Shown piece after piece: positions 36,704 to 47,515 of a stretch of DNA of 64,000 bases; positions within the stretch are counted from its first letter, which is position 1; every line of letters begins with the position of its first letter. The DNA comes from Cladopsammia gracilis. Its lineage: Eukaryota > Cnidaria > Anthozoa > Scleractinia > Dendrophylliidae. A program made the position numbers and the translations under genes. The stretch is taken from the NCBI GenBank assembly GCA_022457155.1, contig JAJGOT010000350.1, positions 484,001 to 548,000 of the forward strand, in the 5' to 3' direction. The notes below the pieces were generated by a model. The model searched no databases and was not told the origin of the DNA. It was given only the letters and a program-made list of their open reading frames with translations.

Positions 36704-37432
36704 TTACCTGAAGCCAGCGGTTGTCACTGACTGCCATCCGTGCCCGTCATTGGCTCAGGTCGCTGTATCGGCCGGTCGGCCGGCCAGTAGCACTATTTCT
36801 CGATGGCGTTATGAATCCAATGATACTGCGTCGTAGAATTGTCTCGAAGGCTACTAGACTTACAATTTGTAAACTATCTACACTAAGGTGTGTGCATTGT
36901 CCCATAATATCCCATGATGTCATGACTAACCTGTAATCTAGTATATGCTGGCAAATGTGGCAGTGAGCTACTACCTAACTGTCTGTCTGTAACTAGAGAG
37001 GCCACTAAACCCGTAAGGAGTTGCCAAATAAGGTCTCCTGCCAACAGTTGAATGACCTGCAGACTCCAGTTTCCTACGTTTTGCCATAATCAACATATCT
37101 GGGTGAACCTTACGGAAGAAAGATAAAGAAAAAGAAAGAAAGCTTCACTTGAAAACAGCGCTTGGACTGTCAAGTGAAACGTTATTGATCAACCTAATTT
37201 CGCGCAACTATGCGGGTGAACGAAATGACAACGACGACGAAGAAGTGTTTCCGAAAAAAGCCGAAGCCGAATCGCGTTCGGAGAAAAAATGAGCCGATTC
37301 AACACAGTATTCGAATAACCTGCAAAGGAACCCAAGGCCCAAATGAAAGGAAACAGGGGGAAAAGGATGCCAACCCAGGGGATCCCACTATTAAAATTAA
37401 TTAACTACAATTAAGTTAAGCCGAATAAGAAG

Positions 37433-37768
37433 TCAGGGGACTTCTGGCCGAACGTGTGTGCGTAAGCTGTATGTGTTGTAAGGTTCATCCAGAGCTCTTT
37501 TTACCCACCATTCCCAACCCACAAGGAATTGACCAACCAAATTACTGAGATGACCATTGGGTGTTCTGTGGTACCGCCGAAGACCATTGGGCCTGCTGTG
37601 GTGCTGGGGTGAACCATTGGTGTGCTGTGGATGACCATTGGGTATGCTGTGGTGCTGAGGATTCATTGGTTGATCTGTACATGGTGGATGAAACAGTGTT
37701 AGCCAAGTACAAGTGGCGTTCAGGAAGTAGAAGGAAACTAGGAGTCGAGAAAAAAAAAATTCATTCAC
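37433..37768 (-). pseudogene. Secreted repeat peptide-like ORF, U4 copy, start ATG lost
   Basis: The frame is open for 111 codons, but the ATG preceding FFFSRLLVSFY is deleted (NEFFFSRLL instead of NEMFFFSR), with a stop just upstream. It would need an upstream exon or the internal Met of DQPMNPQ. The repeat part is PQHHSIPNGHPQHTNG, SPQHHSRPNG. Confidence 0.35.
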
Positions 37769-37979
37769 GTATCACAGTTTACTCCAGTTGATACCTGGAC
37801 CATTTTGAAGATAAAAATTAAAGGATCGTGTTAGCCAACTCGTGAATACGAAACAACCTTCGGAATTTCAAAAACGAATTTCAAGTACAAGGATTTTCCC
37901 CACTGTGGAAATATATCTTGCGAAGATGTGAAAGTATCAAATTTATCGGAAAAAAGGGGAAATTGTGTAGTTTAAAGTG

Positions 37980-38590
37980 CCACTATGAACCATGAAAGTG
38001 CCATTATTTTAACTTTACATTTCGAATTCGGCTTGCCGCCATTATGTCCTAAGGTTTTCCAACTAAGACGCAAATATCTCGCTGGCCAGTCAGTCAATAT
38101 AGAAAAAGAATCATGTCAAAAACATTGGGGGACATTTGCCAATGTAGTATTTTCTCTCGTCATCAGGCTCCCAATTTGACCCTTAAGTCATAGCACAAAG
38201 GTCATTTTTTGAAAGGAAAATCAAAATTTCGCGCATTTCTGAGCAACTTTTCTGAAATCCACACTCGCATTCCAGTACTATGGTTATTATTCTATCTAGA
38301 AACGTTAAAATATTTTAATAACTTTCAAAAAATGTACCGTCCTTTTGACGTTAAAGAGAGCAATTTCGTATAAAGGCTTGAACGGAGTTCGACCGCGTGG
38401 TCATCCCTTTAAGCATTCTAATTCATTTTAACAGGCGCAATGTCAACATCCACACTCGCTTTTGGAAAGACTGGAATCTAGTAAATATGTAAAACACCTC
38501 TAAGAGAAATTAAATCCCCATTTTATTGTTAATCCTGGGTTAGCGATAACCGACTTTCGAACAATCGGGCCCAGAAGGAAAGCGGAAATC
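37980..38590. other. Right flank of the array, no gene seen
   Basis: Sequence unlike the array units. A 64-codon ORF at 37,985 has no supporting evidence. 38,530-38,580 resembles a fragment of an M1-type end ('cgaacaatcgggcccag'). Confidence 0.4.
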
Positions 38591-38602
38591 ACGGCATCCA
38601 AC

Positions 38603-38997
38603 GGTATGTACTTGGTGTATCCCTTATTATTTTGTATTTAAACACTTAGTTTTTATTTCAGTAGAAAAAGAAGATTAAAAACAGCAGAATGGGGAATCGA
38701 ACCCGGGCCGTATGATCTACTCAATGCACACTATCCACTGTACCACCGAGGACTAGCTGCGGTAATTTTTAAGGGATATAAGATAATATGCTGCCAGCCC
38801 AGACCATATATAAGAACTAACCCTTTCGATACACTGGAAATACTGGAATCAGTGCTTAACCCTAAATACTAAAATCAGTGCTTCAACCCTAGATACTGTA
38901 ATCCGACCCTAACTTACACTGCAATATATCTAAATACATCACAATAAGGGATACATGAAGTACCATACATTATGATCATGAATACACCAAGTACCTA
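38603..38997. mobile_element. 395 bp TIR element with a 10 bp target duplication and a tRNA-like core
   Basis: Identical 'ggcatccaac' at 38,593-38,602 and 38,998-39,007 flank the element. Ends 'ggtatgtacttggtgtat' and the inverse of 'tacaccaagtacc' form TIRs, with a second inverted pair 'gtatcccttatt'/'aataagggatac'. Inside on the minus strand (about 38,693-38,757) are an A-box-like 'tggtacagtgg' and a B box 'gggttcgattccc'. A 9-10 bp duplication points to Mutator-like elements. Confidence 0.75.
38693..38757 (-). other. tRNA-like sequence (pol III A and B boxes)
   Basis: It reads 'cctcggtggtacagtggata' and ends in a T-arm-like 'gggttcgattcccc'. The acceptor stem does not pair convincingly, so this is a tRNA relic or pol III promoter, not a confident tRNA gene. 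Confidence 0.5.
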
Positions 38998-39010
38998 GGC
39001 ATCCAACTAC

Positions 39011-39029
39011 CCCCCCCCCCCCCCCCCCC
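39011..39029. repeat. Poly-C tract
   Basis: C run followed by (ccct)n just right of the TIR element. Confidence 0.8.
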
Positions 39030-39126
39030 TCCCTCCCTCCTTGTGCGTCCGAGGTGTTTGTTGTGCCAATTCTGGCATTAAAGAATAATTTTGGAGAAAA
39101 TTAAAATATTCGTTCATTTGATGTAC

Positions 39127-39672
39127 AGGAGAACGAAAATTAAGCTTACCTCTCAAATTCCTGCCGCTTTGAATTGAAACGAGCGTTCAAGTTGTGTGAA
39201 CTTGTTTCTAGCGAACCACCTGCAAACGGCTTTCCATGCATCTGCTGAAAACGTAAGAATCATAAATATCCGGTTAAAGTATGTCACCTTTATAAATGTT
39301 TCTTTAAATCGGCCAACAGCTAATAAAATATTTCTTCCAGCAAAAGGACATTTGTCAATCTTCAACTGTCGCGGTCAAAGATTTAAACAATTTTTGTTGC
39401 TACACAAGCACTTGCTCAATTAGCTTATTTCTGTTTGCTGCGACAATTCTTGCATTTCAGTGTTCTAAAATTTTGAGAACATTAAACTATTTGTTTATTT
39501 GAAGCGTAGGAGAGCAATTACAATTACATGTAAACTTACTTCTAAAATTTCCACAGCTTTGAATTGAAAAGCAACAGTACACGAGCAATCAAGTTGTTTG
39601 AACTTGCTTGCAACGGACTACTGGTGAACGGCTTTCCCGCATGCTTCTGCTGAAAACGTTACAATTCCGCCA
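39127..39672 (-). repeat. Duplicated exon-like block (39,127-39,265 and 39,506-39,672)
   Basis: On the minus strand both copies start at 'acgttttcag|cagatgcatg' or '...cagaagcatg', run through 'aaagccgtt' and 'tttcaattcaaagc', and end near a donor-like gtaagc (copy 1) or gtaagt (copy 2). Reading frames are not conserved between copies, so a pair of non-coding or 5' UTR exons is more likely than coding exons. Confidence 0.35.
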
Positions 39673-40134
39673 CTGGACATATCTGCAAACAAATTAAAAT
39701 TTGTCTTAAATTTAACGAAGACACATTCTCTGAAAGTTCTGCTAATTCAAATGAGAGTAGCATGTCCATAAAAGCCTGCAATCAACGTGATTATAGAATT
39801 ATGAAATGCGCGACAACTAACAAATATTTAAACGTCTTCAGTAAAAATTTACGATAAACCTAACCTTATGTAGTCTCTCTCTCTTTTCCTCTACGGCAGT
39901 TCTTAAGTTTGCTGCTGAATTCATTGCCTTTTTCCGTTGTGTTCTTTCTAATATCGTTCCTTTGACGAAGGAATTGGAAAATTTTGCTGTTCACTTGCCG
40001 AGTTGTCGGTCAAATCTGAAAACACATTCTCGTCCCCAGAGAAACGGCGCGCCAGATCACCTCACTGCACGTGCTCAATACTCTTCTCTGATTGGCTCGT
40101 GGATACTATACCTATCCATTGCATTATGTAAATG

Positions 40135-40321
40135 ATACACCTTATTCATAAATGGCGGCCGATTTGTTATTCTTACATATTTATGTTAGTTAGCCTCACT
40201 GGCCTAATTTTAGAGTAGAAATTCTTTTGAATTTTGTACATGCCATCGATGCCAGTGACGCTAACAAAAATGCCTACAAAATATTAATAAATTGACCGCC
40301 ATTTATAAATAAGATGTATAG
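40135..40321. mobile_element. MITE with 'atacaccttattcataaatgg' type TIRs
   Basis: The left 'acaccttattcataaatggc' is mirrored by 'gccatttataaataagatgt' on the right. 187 bp. Confidence 0.65.
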
Positions 40322-40329
40322 GCGAATCT

Positions 40330-41416
40330 TTGTTGACGTTATTATTTACAATTTGTTTCATTACCATACGTGTTTACGTAGAAAAAAGGCATCTTTCTAA
40401 ACACGAATTGAATTCAAAAGATGAACGAGCTTGTTTAATTGAGTAATCTGCGTAATTTTTAGCTCTTTTCGTGTATTTTTTAAGGAAATTAATAACAGCT
40501 ATAAAAAAAAATGTTGGGTTGCAAGAGCGCTAATGAGCCATGCATTCTTTGTAAAATTTTGAGTTTTTAAAACAGGATTGCACGAAGTGTATCTAGTATA
40601 TCGGGCTCACATTTCCATGCAAAGCTTATTATGCTATGCCCTTTCAATTTCCCACTCCAGAAACTATGAAAAATACCATAATACTCTTTAAAGTGCAGGT
40701 TTGGGTGGTGCTTGATGTAAGCCTCATTTTTCCAATTTCTTTTGTTTTCAGCACGAACTGCACGTGCTTTGCTTCAACTTCTTGGCAATTTGCACACGGT
40801 GCACATTTGTACATGCACAAACACACAATTCTACATCCTAGCGTTCCTACATGTACTCTGAATTTCATTGTGCAATTCTAACAAAGGAGAACCCCAGTGA
40901 GGCTGAGCCTGTACATAAAAGATTATTATGGTATTTTTCGAAGTGGCCTATATTCAGAGTTGAGTATTTTGTTGCTCGATAAGAGAATGAGGCGCATTTG
41001 AAAAATTTGCAAACAAAGATTTGCCTATACCACAAACAGGATTGGTATTAACAAAAACATATTCACGTTTTCAAGCTGGCCCTACTGTTCTAAGAAGTAA
41101 AGATGGATAGCACCCCTGGGGTGGGGGTACTCCTTGGAATTTTTGGTGTGTGTGGCTCCCGGTTCTCCAAATCCTGACCCTATAAGGTGTACCCATTACT
41201 CATACATACTCATGTAAGGAAAGCTGAGTCCCTTGGGCAATTTAATTTAAACGACTTCTCAAAGAGGAACTATAAGGCACGGCATTCGTGGAAAGCAGCT
41301 TTTTATTATTTAATTAAATTCTTCACATATAGACATTTATTAATATTAGTTTATTGCTTTGTGTTAAGTATTATAATGATTTTTAGCTGACGAATTTTTA
41401 CCGTGTTTAAATAAAG

Positions 41417-41418
<2 letters not shown>
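40330..41418. other. Intergenic stretch, no gene seen
   Basis: AT-rich. The 81-codon ORF at 40,636-40,881 has an antisense ORF of the same length and no splice context. Confidence 0.4.
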
Positions 41419-41512
<94 letters not shown>

Positions 41513-41513
41513 C
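41419..41513. repeat. (TATC)n microsatellite, about 23 copies
   Basis: Perfect 'tatc' run. Confidence 0.95.
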
Positions 41514-41694
41514 CCCGAGATCCCTATTGTGGAACATTTATTAGATTTAAACAAATTAGTGTTGACAGCTGGACATGGCCTCAGATTTGTGTAGCTCGTC
41601 ATCATCATAAGTGGATATTTTAAATTTGCCAGTAATATGTTATTTCCACGGAAAAACGTAGAGATGGGAGACTAGAAAAACCTTGCCTGCGTGG

Positions 41695-41765
41695 CAGGCG
41701 TAAACGGGGAGGCGGAAGGGGGAGGGGAGACGGGGGGAGAGAGGGGAGAGGGGGGGGGGGGGGGG
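41695..41765. repeat. G-rich low-complexity tract
   Basis: Purine-rich sequence ending in a G run. A second G run is at 42,097-42,126. Confidence 0.8.
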
Positions 41766-42902
41766 ATAAAAAGAAGAGGGAAGAAGGGAAGGAACGCCTG
41801 CTATAAGAACCGGGCTATTTGCATTACATCCACTGATTTCCTGGTAATCATATTATTTCAACTGTCAACAAATTCACCAATCAGAAACTGGTGCGCGCTT
41901 TATCGCATGGCTGACTTTACGTGAGAATTTACTATGCTCACCGCCCAGCGCGAAGTTTGCGGCCGCCAACGTCCGCAGAAATGAAAGAAAGGGCTTTATT
42001 GCAGACGTCCTCTCCCTCATTCCGCAGTTCCCCTCTTCCCGATGCATTGTATAATTCAGGACTTGGTTGCTCCCTGGACAAATCTCTTTCGAACGGGGGG
42101 AGGGGGGGGGGGGGGGGGGTGGGGGGTTACTTCCCTATATAAGCGAAATATGATGTGCCGTCCCAAAAGATAACGGTTTGTGAGCCGTCTTGTTTTGAAA
42201 ACGGGTATAGACTGTAACCATTTTAGAGTAACGTTGGGTATAGTTTACCACGAGAATGTATGAACATAGCCAGGTCTGAAAACAGGTACGGAATTTAGAG
42301 GTTGGCCATGTTATTCAAAGCGTGACTAAGCTAACCCAATTGGTTAGCGCCAATTTTGATTTCAGTTAAATAATTCAGTAATCAATAAAGATTTTTTCAA
42401 CCTATTTTTGACCATTAGTTTCGGCTTTCATTTGCCTTCACGGGTGGCTTTTGAAAACCTTTAAAACAACTAAATCATTTAAATCCTCGGTTAAGGTTTA
42501 ATCCTGGGTTCGGCTTCGAACAACAGGGGCCAATTCTGCAAACAGGTATGGAAAATGGCGTAGTTTGGTCTGAAATAGTATTCTATCCACAGACTTATAG
42601 GGTAGAACCACCTTGTACAACAAAATAAGTAGCACCACAGGAAAGTACTGCTCAGAAGCTTTTACTTGAATGGTCACACTAATAAGGATTTCAATCACAG
42701 ACTCAAAAGGTAGAACCACCATGTACAACATAATAAACAGTCTTGTTCGGCGTGAGAATGGCATAAGATTTGGTGGGGATCTTGCGATAGTAAACGCCAA
42801 TGATGACATAAATCAAAGTCCCGGCTTCGTGAGCGTAGATTAGACCTGTGTAAACGCAGTGATACGAACTTCATTTTAACATTTTACCCGGTCTGTGGTG
42901 TA

Positions 42903-42929
42903 ATTTATTTATTTATTTATTTATTTATT
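42903..42929. repeat. (TTTA)n microsatellite
   Basis: About seven perfect copies. Confidence 0.9.
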
Positions 42930-44210
42930 ACAATCTATGGATTAAAAACCAAAGGATGAACTGTAAAGGAGTCCTAGACTCCATATAAAAAAACAGATCA
43001 CCTAAAAATATATAGAAACAATAAAATAATAGTTTCAGAAAATACAGAAATATAAAGCTACTTAATTCGCTTATTAGTCTTTCGATGCACACGAAATAGT
43101 CATCGTCAATGTGGAGTAAATATGGGAACTTGCTCACATGACATGGTAGAGATAACGGAGGCCAAACTTTCTTCCTCCAACGCTGGGTTGAAACTCCAAG
43201 TCTTTGTGAATTCGTTTGTCTTGTGCAAGTTGCTGCGTTTGTTCTTCGGAGACTTTTAGACCGTCAGTAAATAAAAACTTACATGCTATCTGAAAATAAA
43301 ATCCAGCAAAATATTTACATTTTAGGTGAAAACGGCACAGGAAATAAAATTCTCAAAAATTCCGTTTAGAGACCTGTAGAGCAGTCAAGAAACAACGGAT
43401 AGACAACAATGGATCTTTATTTACAATGTCTGAAACTTTACGGTGATCAGCCCGTATTACCCATCTTTTCCCGTTGGTATTTGCTCCACCATAATATACA
43501 AATTTTCAAATTTCATTTTTTTTTATCAAATTTTGTAGTCTTTTAAGATCTAAACTAGTAGACTATAAGAGCCGTAAGGTGATTAAACAGTTTGGGTCGA
43601 TTAAACGAAGTTTAGACCGGGGTTTAGAAAGACGTGGTCTAAACCAGGTTTTAGTCTACAATTTCAATTTTTAAACGCAGATTTTGCTAATCCTCGTCTA
43701 GGAGGCGTCTAACAGTCGACTAATAAACAATGAATGGCAGTTTAAACCAGATTAAAGGCAGACCTCGTTTATAGTCATAATGTATTGGGTCATGAATGGG
43801 ATAGCCTGCCATAGGCAATAGCCCTTTTCACGGTTAGCCTTTTTCATTTGCATTACAATAAAAATAAACACAGCATCACGTAAGTCCATTTGTAACTTTA
43901 TTCCTAGCGAAGCGAGGGCCGAAGGCTCGAGCGTAGCGAGGTTTATAAATTTGACGCGCGCATTTGCGTGGGGATCGCGCGTAGATCGCTGTAGGACGAT
44001 AGAATCTCGGATCGACTTTATATATCAGGTTGGTGTCCTGCAGTTGCCTAGCAACAAAACCGCGTGTCGTCGATGCCCACAAAATCTCGACCGCTGACAA
44101 TGTCGCACTCTCATGTTTATTCACGGTGGGCCGATCGTCTGTTAAAAAGTGCTAACTGTCGGTGAAACCCGACCAATTTCACCCTTGCCCGAGAAGATCT
44201 AAAATCGAAA
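42930..44210. other. Intergenic stretch, no gene seen
   Basis: Around 43,600-43,770 there are repeated 'gtttaga' / 'tctaaac' motifs in both directions, suggesting a decayed inverted-repeat element without clear ends. Confidence 0.4.
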
Positions 44211-44226
44211 AATATTAATCTGCTGG

Positions 44227-44967
44227 ATGGAGAGAGAACGGCGACTTGAAATTCAGCGCGAGCAACTGAGAAGAAGACAAGAAACCACGCAACAGAGAAT
44301 ATCGTGCAGCGATTACAAAGCCTCCGAACGGCCCAGGTACACCGATTGAGCAATGAGAATGAACCGGAACGTGAACGAAATCAGCGATTACAAACGCTTC
44401 GACAAAATGCCGCCATTAGAATTCGAAACCGAAACCTATCAGGAGAGGCGACACTGAAGTTAGCAGTTGGACAAAATGATTTTGTTAGACGGAACGAGAG
44501 GCAGCAAGAATTACCCGATCAGCAAAATACTCGTGACGAGTATCTTTCAAACGGATGGAGGACAGTCGATCAGACAAAAAAATTAGAAAAAAAAATTAGA
44601 GAGAAAAAAAAAATTAGAGAGGTTTGTATGGAGTCATCAGAGCATAACGGTGCCAATATCTCACCCCCAAATTGCAATAAGATGCTGATTTTTGGCAAGC
44701 GGGCATTTTTCGTCATGCTCTTTCCGAATATCTAATCAAATCCCATAATTTCACAAATTTAGTTTTTGTGACGTCATCACTTCGGTACTCTATGTGTTAC
44801 ATGTAAGGAAACTTGGACTACAAAACAAGTTTAAACGCTCCCAATGATGTAAGCGAGATATGGGAAATACTAAATTACATTTCCAAGAAAATGATATCGA
44901 TCCGGGTGCTTTACCAATAGAACTTCAGGACTTGACTGATATCGAGGATACTGAAACTAAAACTAAA
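44227..44967 (+). pseudogene. Decayed Helitron-like N-terminal region with STPR-like repeats
   Basis: From ATG 44,227 the plus strand reads MERERRLEIQREQLRRRQET and then, after a 1 bp shift, RLQSLRTAQVHRLSNENEPE and RNQRLQTLRQNAAIRIRN. These are charged ~23-residue repeats as found before the Rep domain of animal Helitron-type ORFs. Around 44,800-44,960, with more frameshifts, follow CKETWTTKQV and ENDIDPGALPIELQDLTDIE, matching the C..CW / ENDMDPG.VP.ELQGLTQ.EE motif I know from that ORF class. Rep and helicase domains are absent. The element is broken and inactive. Confidence 0.6.
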
Positions 44968-44970
44968 GCT

Positions 44971-44985
44971 GAGGAGGCCTAATTA

Positions 44986-45018
<33 letters not shown>
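44971..45018. repeat. Hairpin 'gaggaggcctaa' / 'ttaggcctcctc'
   Basis: 12 bp perfect arms just after the Helitron-like remnant. It could be a Helitron 3' hairpin, but a clear CTRR terminus was not found. Confidence 0.5.
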
Positions 45019-45030
<12 letters not shown>

Positions 45031-45068
45031 TCTATTCTTTTTATATTAATGTGTTATTTTAGTATGGC

Positions 45069-45105
45069 AAATAAAATAAATAAATAAATAAATAAATAAA
45101 AAAAT
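45069..45105. repeat. (AATA)n microsatellite
   Basis: 'ataaataaataaa' run ending in poly-A. Confidence 0.9.
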
Positions 45106-46747
45106 ACTACATTGATGTTTATTGATATCAAGTTGTACAAAATTTAACCCTCTGAAAATATTATCTCAGAACGGTGATAGAATTGCAGTGAACTTGTCCC
45201 CTTACCATAACATTTATATCCGGTTACCCTTTTAGCTTTTATATTGTATGCATGGTGTCAACTCAACATGTAATTTCTCTTTCAAGTAAATGTATGATCA
45301 AAACTACAGATAACACAAGTGCAATTTATTTTACAAATATACAACATTTACATGATATTAGCTTTATTTGTCAATGACCAGTGAGTAAAATATACATTAC
45401 ACATATTGAATTTTTGCCATTCCTTGTGAAATAGTTCAATAAGCTGCATTCAAATGGTTTAGTAGGAAGAATTTCTGTTTACAATTTGGATAAAAACATT
45501 TTATTAGGAAGGAAACATTTTTCTGTAGCAATAACCAGTGTACTGATGGGTAGCAGCTACACATGTAAACACATATATGATCAAAATTACTGTTTGACGT
45601 TAATTATTGCAACACTGATCAGCACCTCAAATCTCCTCAGAATATCAGTGTACAAGCAAGCACGTAGATTATAGGAATTGAGAATCTAATCACCTTCAAA
45701 TATGAAACATAAGTTGTCTGTGGACATTGAATATAAATTCACTGCACTATGGCTATGTAAACTGTATTGACACCAGTAATGAGAATGTAAATGTACATAT
45801 TTGATTTTAAAGGGGTTAACTGGACATGAAGGCCTAAGTCTCATTCTCCTTCCTGGTCTCCATACATTGCTTATAGCATTTGCAAATAATTTGTTGCTGC
45901 ATCTATATTAAAACATATAAAATTTTGCAGTGCATCCTCCCCCCAGCTATGCGAGGTTCTGCGAGACACGCATTTCTAGTTCTATGATAATTCAGAACAT
46001 TCTGATAAACGCGTGGGTTCCCTATGAATGGCCTTTATCACTAAAGAAATAACGGTGACCAACTATCTGTCGTCCAACGCCAACTCGCAAGCTTCTCCGA
46101 CACGACATAGAATCAGTCGTGTGTAGTTGATAATAATTTTGCTTTAGTTTAAATTGTATCTACAAAAATTAAAGACGCTCTAAATTTTACTTATCTGAAA
46201 TGCAGACACCATAAATACTCGTCGTATCAGGGCTCAAATGACTGCCGGTTGCGATCGTCTGACTGGAAACTTATTCGAATTTGTCAGTCGACAAACTCTC
46301 GTCTTGAGCGTCATATGTTATATTAGCTCATATAGCTCATATAGCAGCAATGCTTAATCATTTTACATTAGAATCTGGTCTACCAAATCTGTCAAAAATC
46401 CTCCTGATCATTTTAGCGAAAACAGGGCATTTCTTTGATACTAGTTTTGATTTAATTCCTTTAATTAATTGATCCAACCATATCAGCAAAATCTCGACCA
46501 TTAAGAGGGATACGTTCAGAAACAACGTGTGCAACTACTTGAAAAATACAGTTTCCCGGCTAAAATATCGTTTTTTATTATTAAGAACAGTAGCTTACTT
46601 TAAGCTTGCTTTGTTAACTTAAAAAAGGAACAAATTAAAAATTCGCCAAAAGTGAAGAACGCAAGGGAATATGAACTAAAAAGACAAAATAACGACTGAA
46701 AAACTCAAAGCTACCTCTAGTTCTAGAAGCTAGAACTAGAAGCTAGA
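45106..46747. other. Downstream of the GPCR, probably 3' UTR and intergenic
   Basis: No exon-like ORF. TTTATT (minus-strand AATAAA) is present near 46,570 and 45,360, but neither can be assigned to the GPCR with certainty. Confidence 0.4.
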
Positions 46748-47000
46748 ATATGCGGATGGCCAGGATGAAAATGGATTGCAACTTGAAAAAATTGGCCACT
46801 TGTTTTTTCAAGTTCCTCCCAAGTGTCGTGGAAAAATAGCAGAAAAACTTATTATGATTTGTTCCTCCTTGAAGAAATCACTTGATATTATCTTTTTGGT
46901 GTTCTACAAGCAATTTTATGTTTGAGTATAGGTATTTTGTCAACTATTTAGTGCATTTTGACCAACATACAGCTATATCTGCATGACAATGCCCTTTAAG
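46748..47000 (+). repeat. Family D repeat, copy near the GPCR 3' end
   Basis: Starts 'ggatggccaggatgaaaatg' and ends 'gacaatgccctttaagc'. It shows that family D is dispersed and not only part of the array. Confidence 0.75.
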
Positions 47001-47167
47001 CAATTTAGCGTAATTTGATGCGACATTCTATTTCTCGAACTCCCGATTCCTCAAACCAATTTTCGTTTCCCTTGGAGGTTCAAGAAAACGGGATTCCACT
47101 ATACTCGTCCTGTTATATAATCAGTAATTCACAGGGGAGAACAAATTATGATGACAAAGTGTAGAAA

Positions 47168-47515
47168 TCACTCCCTGGGGTTTTCTCCTATCCCCGGTGG
47201 GTTGGGTGGGTGGTTTGGGATGACATAAACCTCCTTCCTCTCAGATTCCGTGGCGGGATGCTTCCTGCGGCAGCTGCAGGACATCATTGTCTTCAACTTC
47301 TCCCTAAAACGCTGGTTGACCAAAGCGTAAACAATCGGGTTGATGGCGGAATTGAACAAGACCATTGTGTTAGATCCAGCTAATGAGAGAAACGCGTACG
47401 AGGGTGAATAGTGCACCATGACGTAATTGATTCTGTCAGTTACCCAGCACACTCCATAGACTACACTGACAATAATGACCATCAAGGTGACTCTCTTGCG
47501 TACCTTCAACACATT
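47168..47515 (-). CDS. GPCR exon 4 (TM6-TM7, C-tail)
   Basis: Acceptor 'ctttttcatttacag' with a long pyrimidine tract. Starts NVLKVRKRVTL, contains CWVTDRIN and NPIVYALVNQRF, stop at 47,168. Confidence 0.94.
   Translation of the reverse strand, partial: NVLKVRKRVTLMVIIVSVVYGVCWVTDRINYVMVHYSPSYAFLSLAGSNTMVLFNSAINPIVYALVNQRFREKLKTMMSCSCRRKHPATESERKEVYVIPNHPPNPPGIGENPRE

Larger units (their letters stand above)
32541..37978. repeat. Tandem array unit U4
   Basis: Last unit. Empty M1 site at ~33,845 as in U3. The array stops just after 'gaaattgtgtagtttaaag', where sequence unlike the other units begins. Confidence 0.9.
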
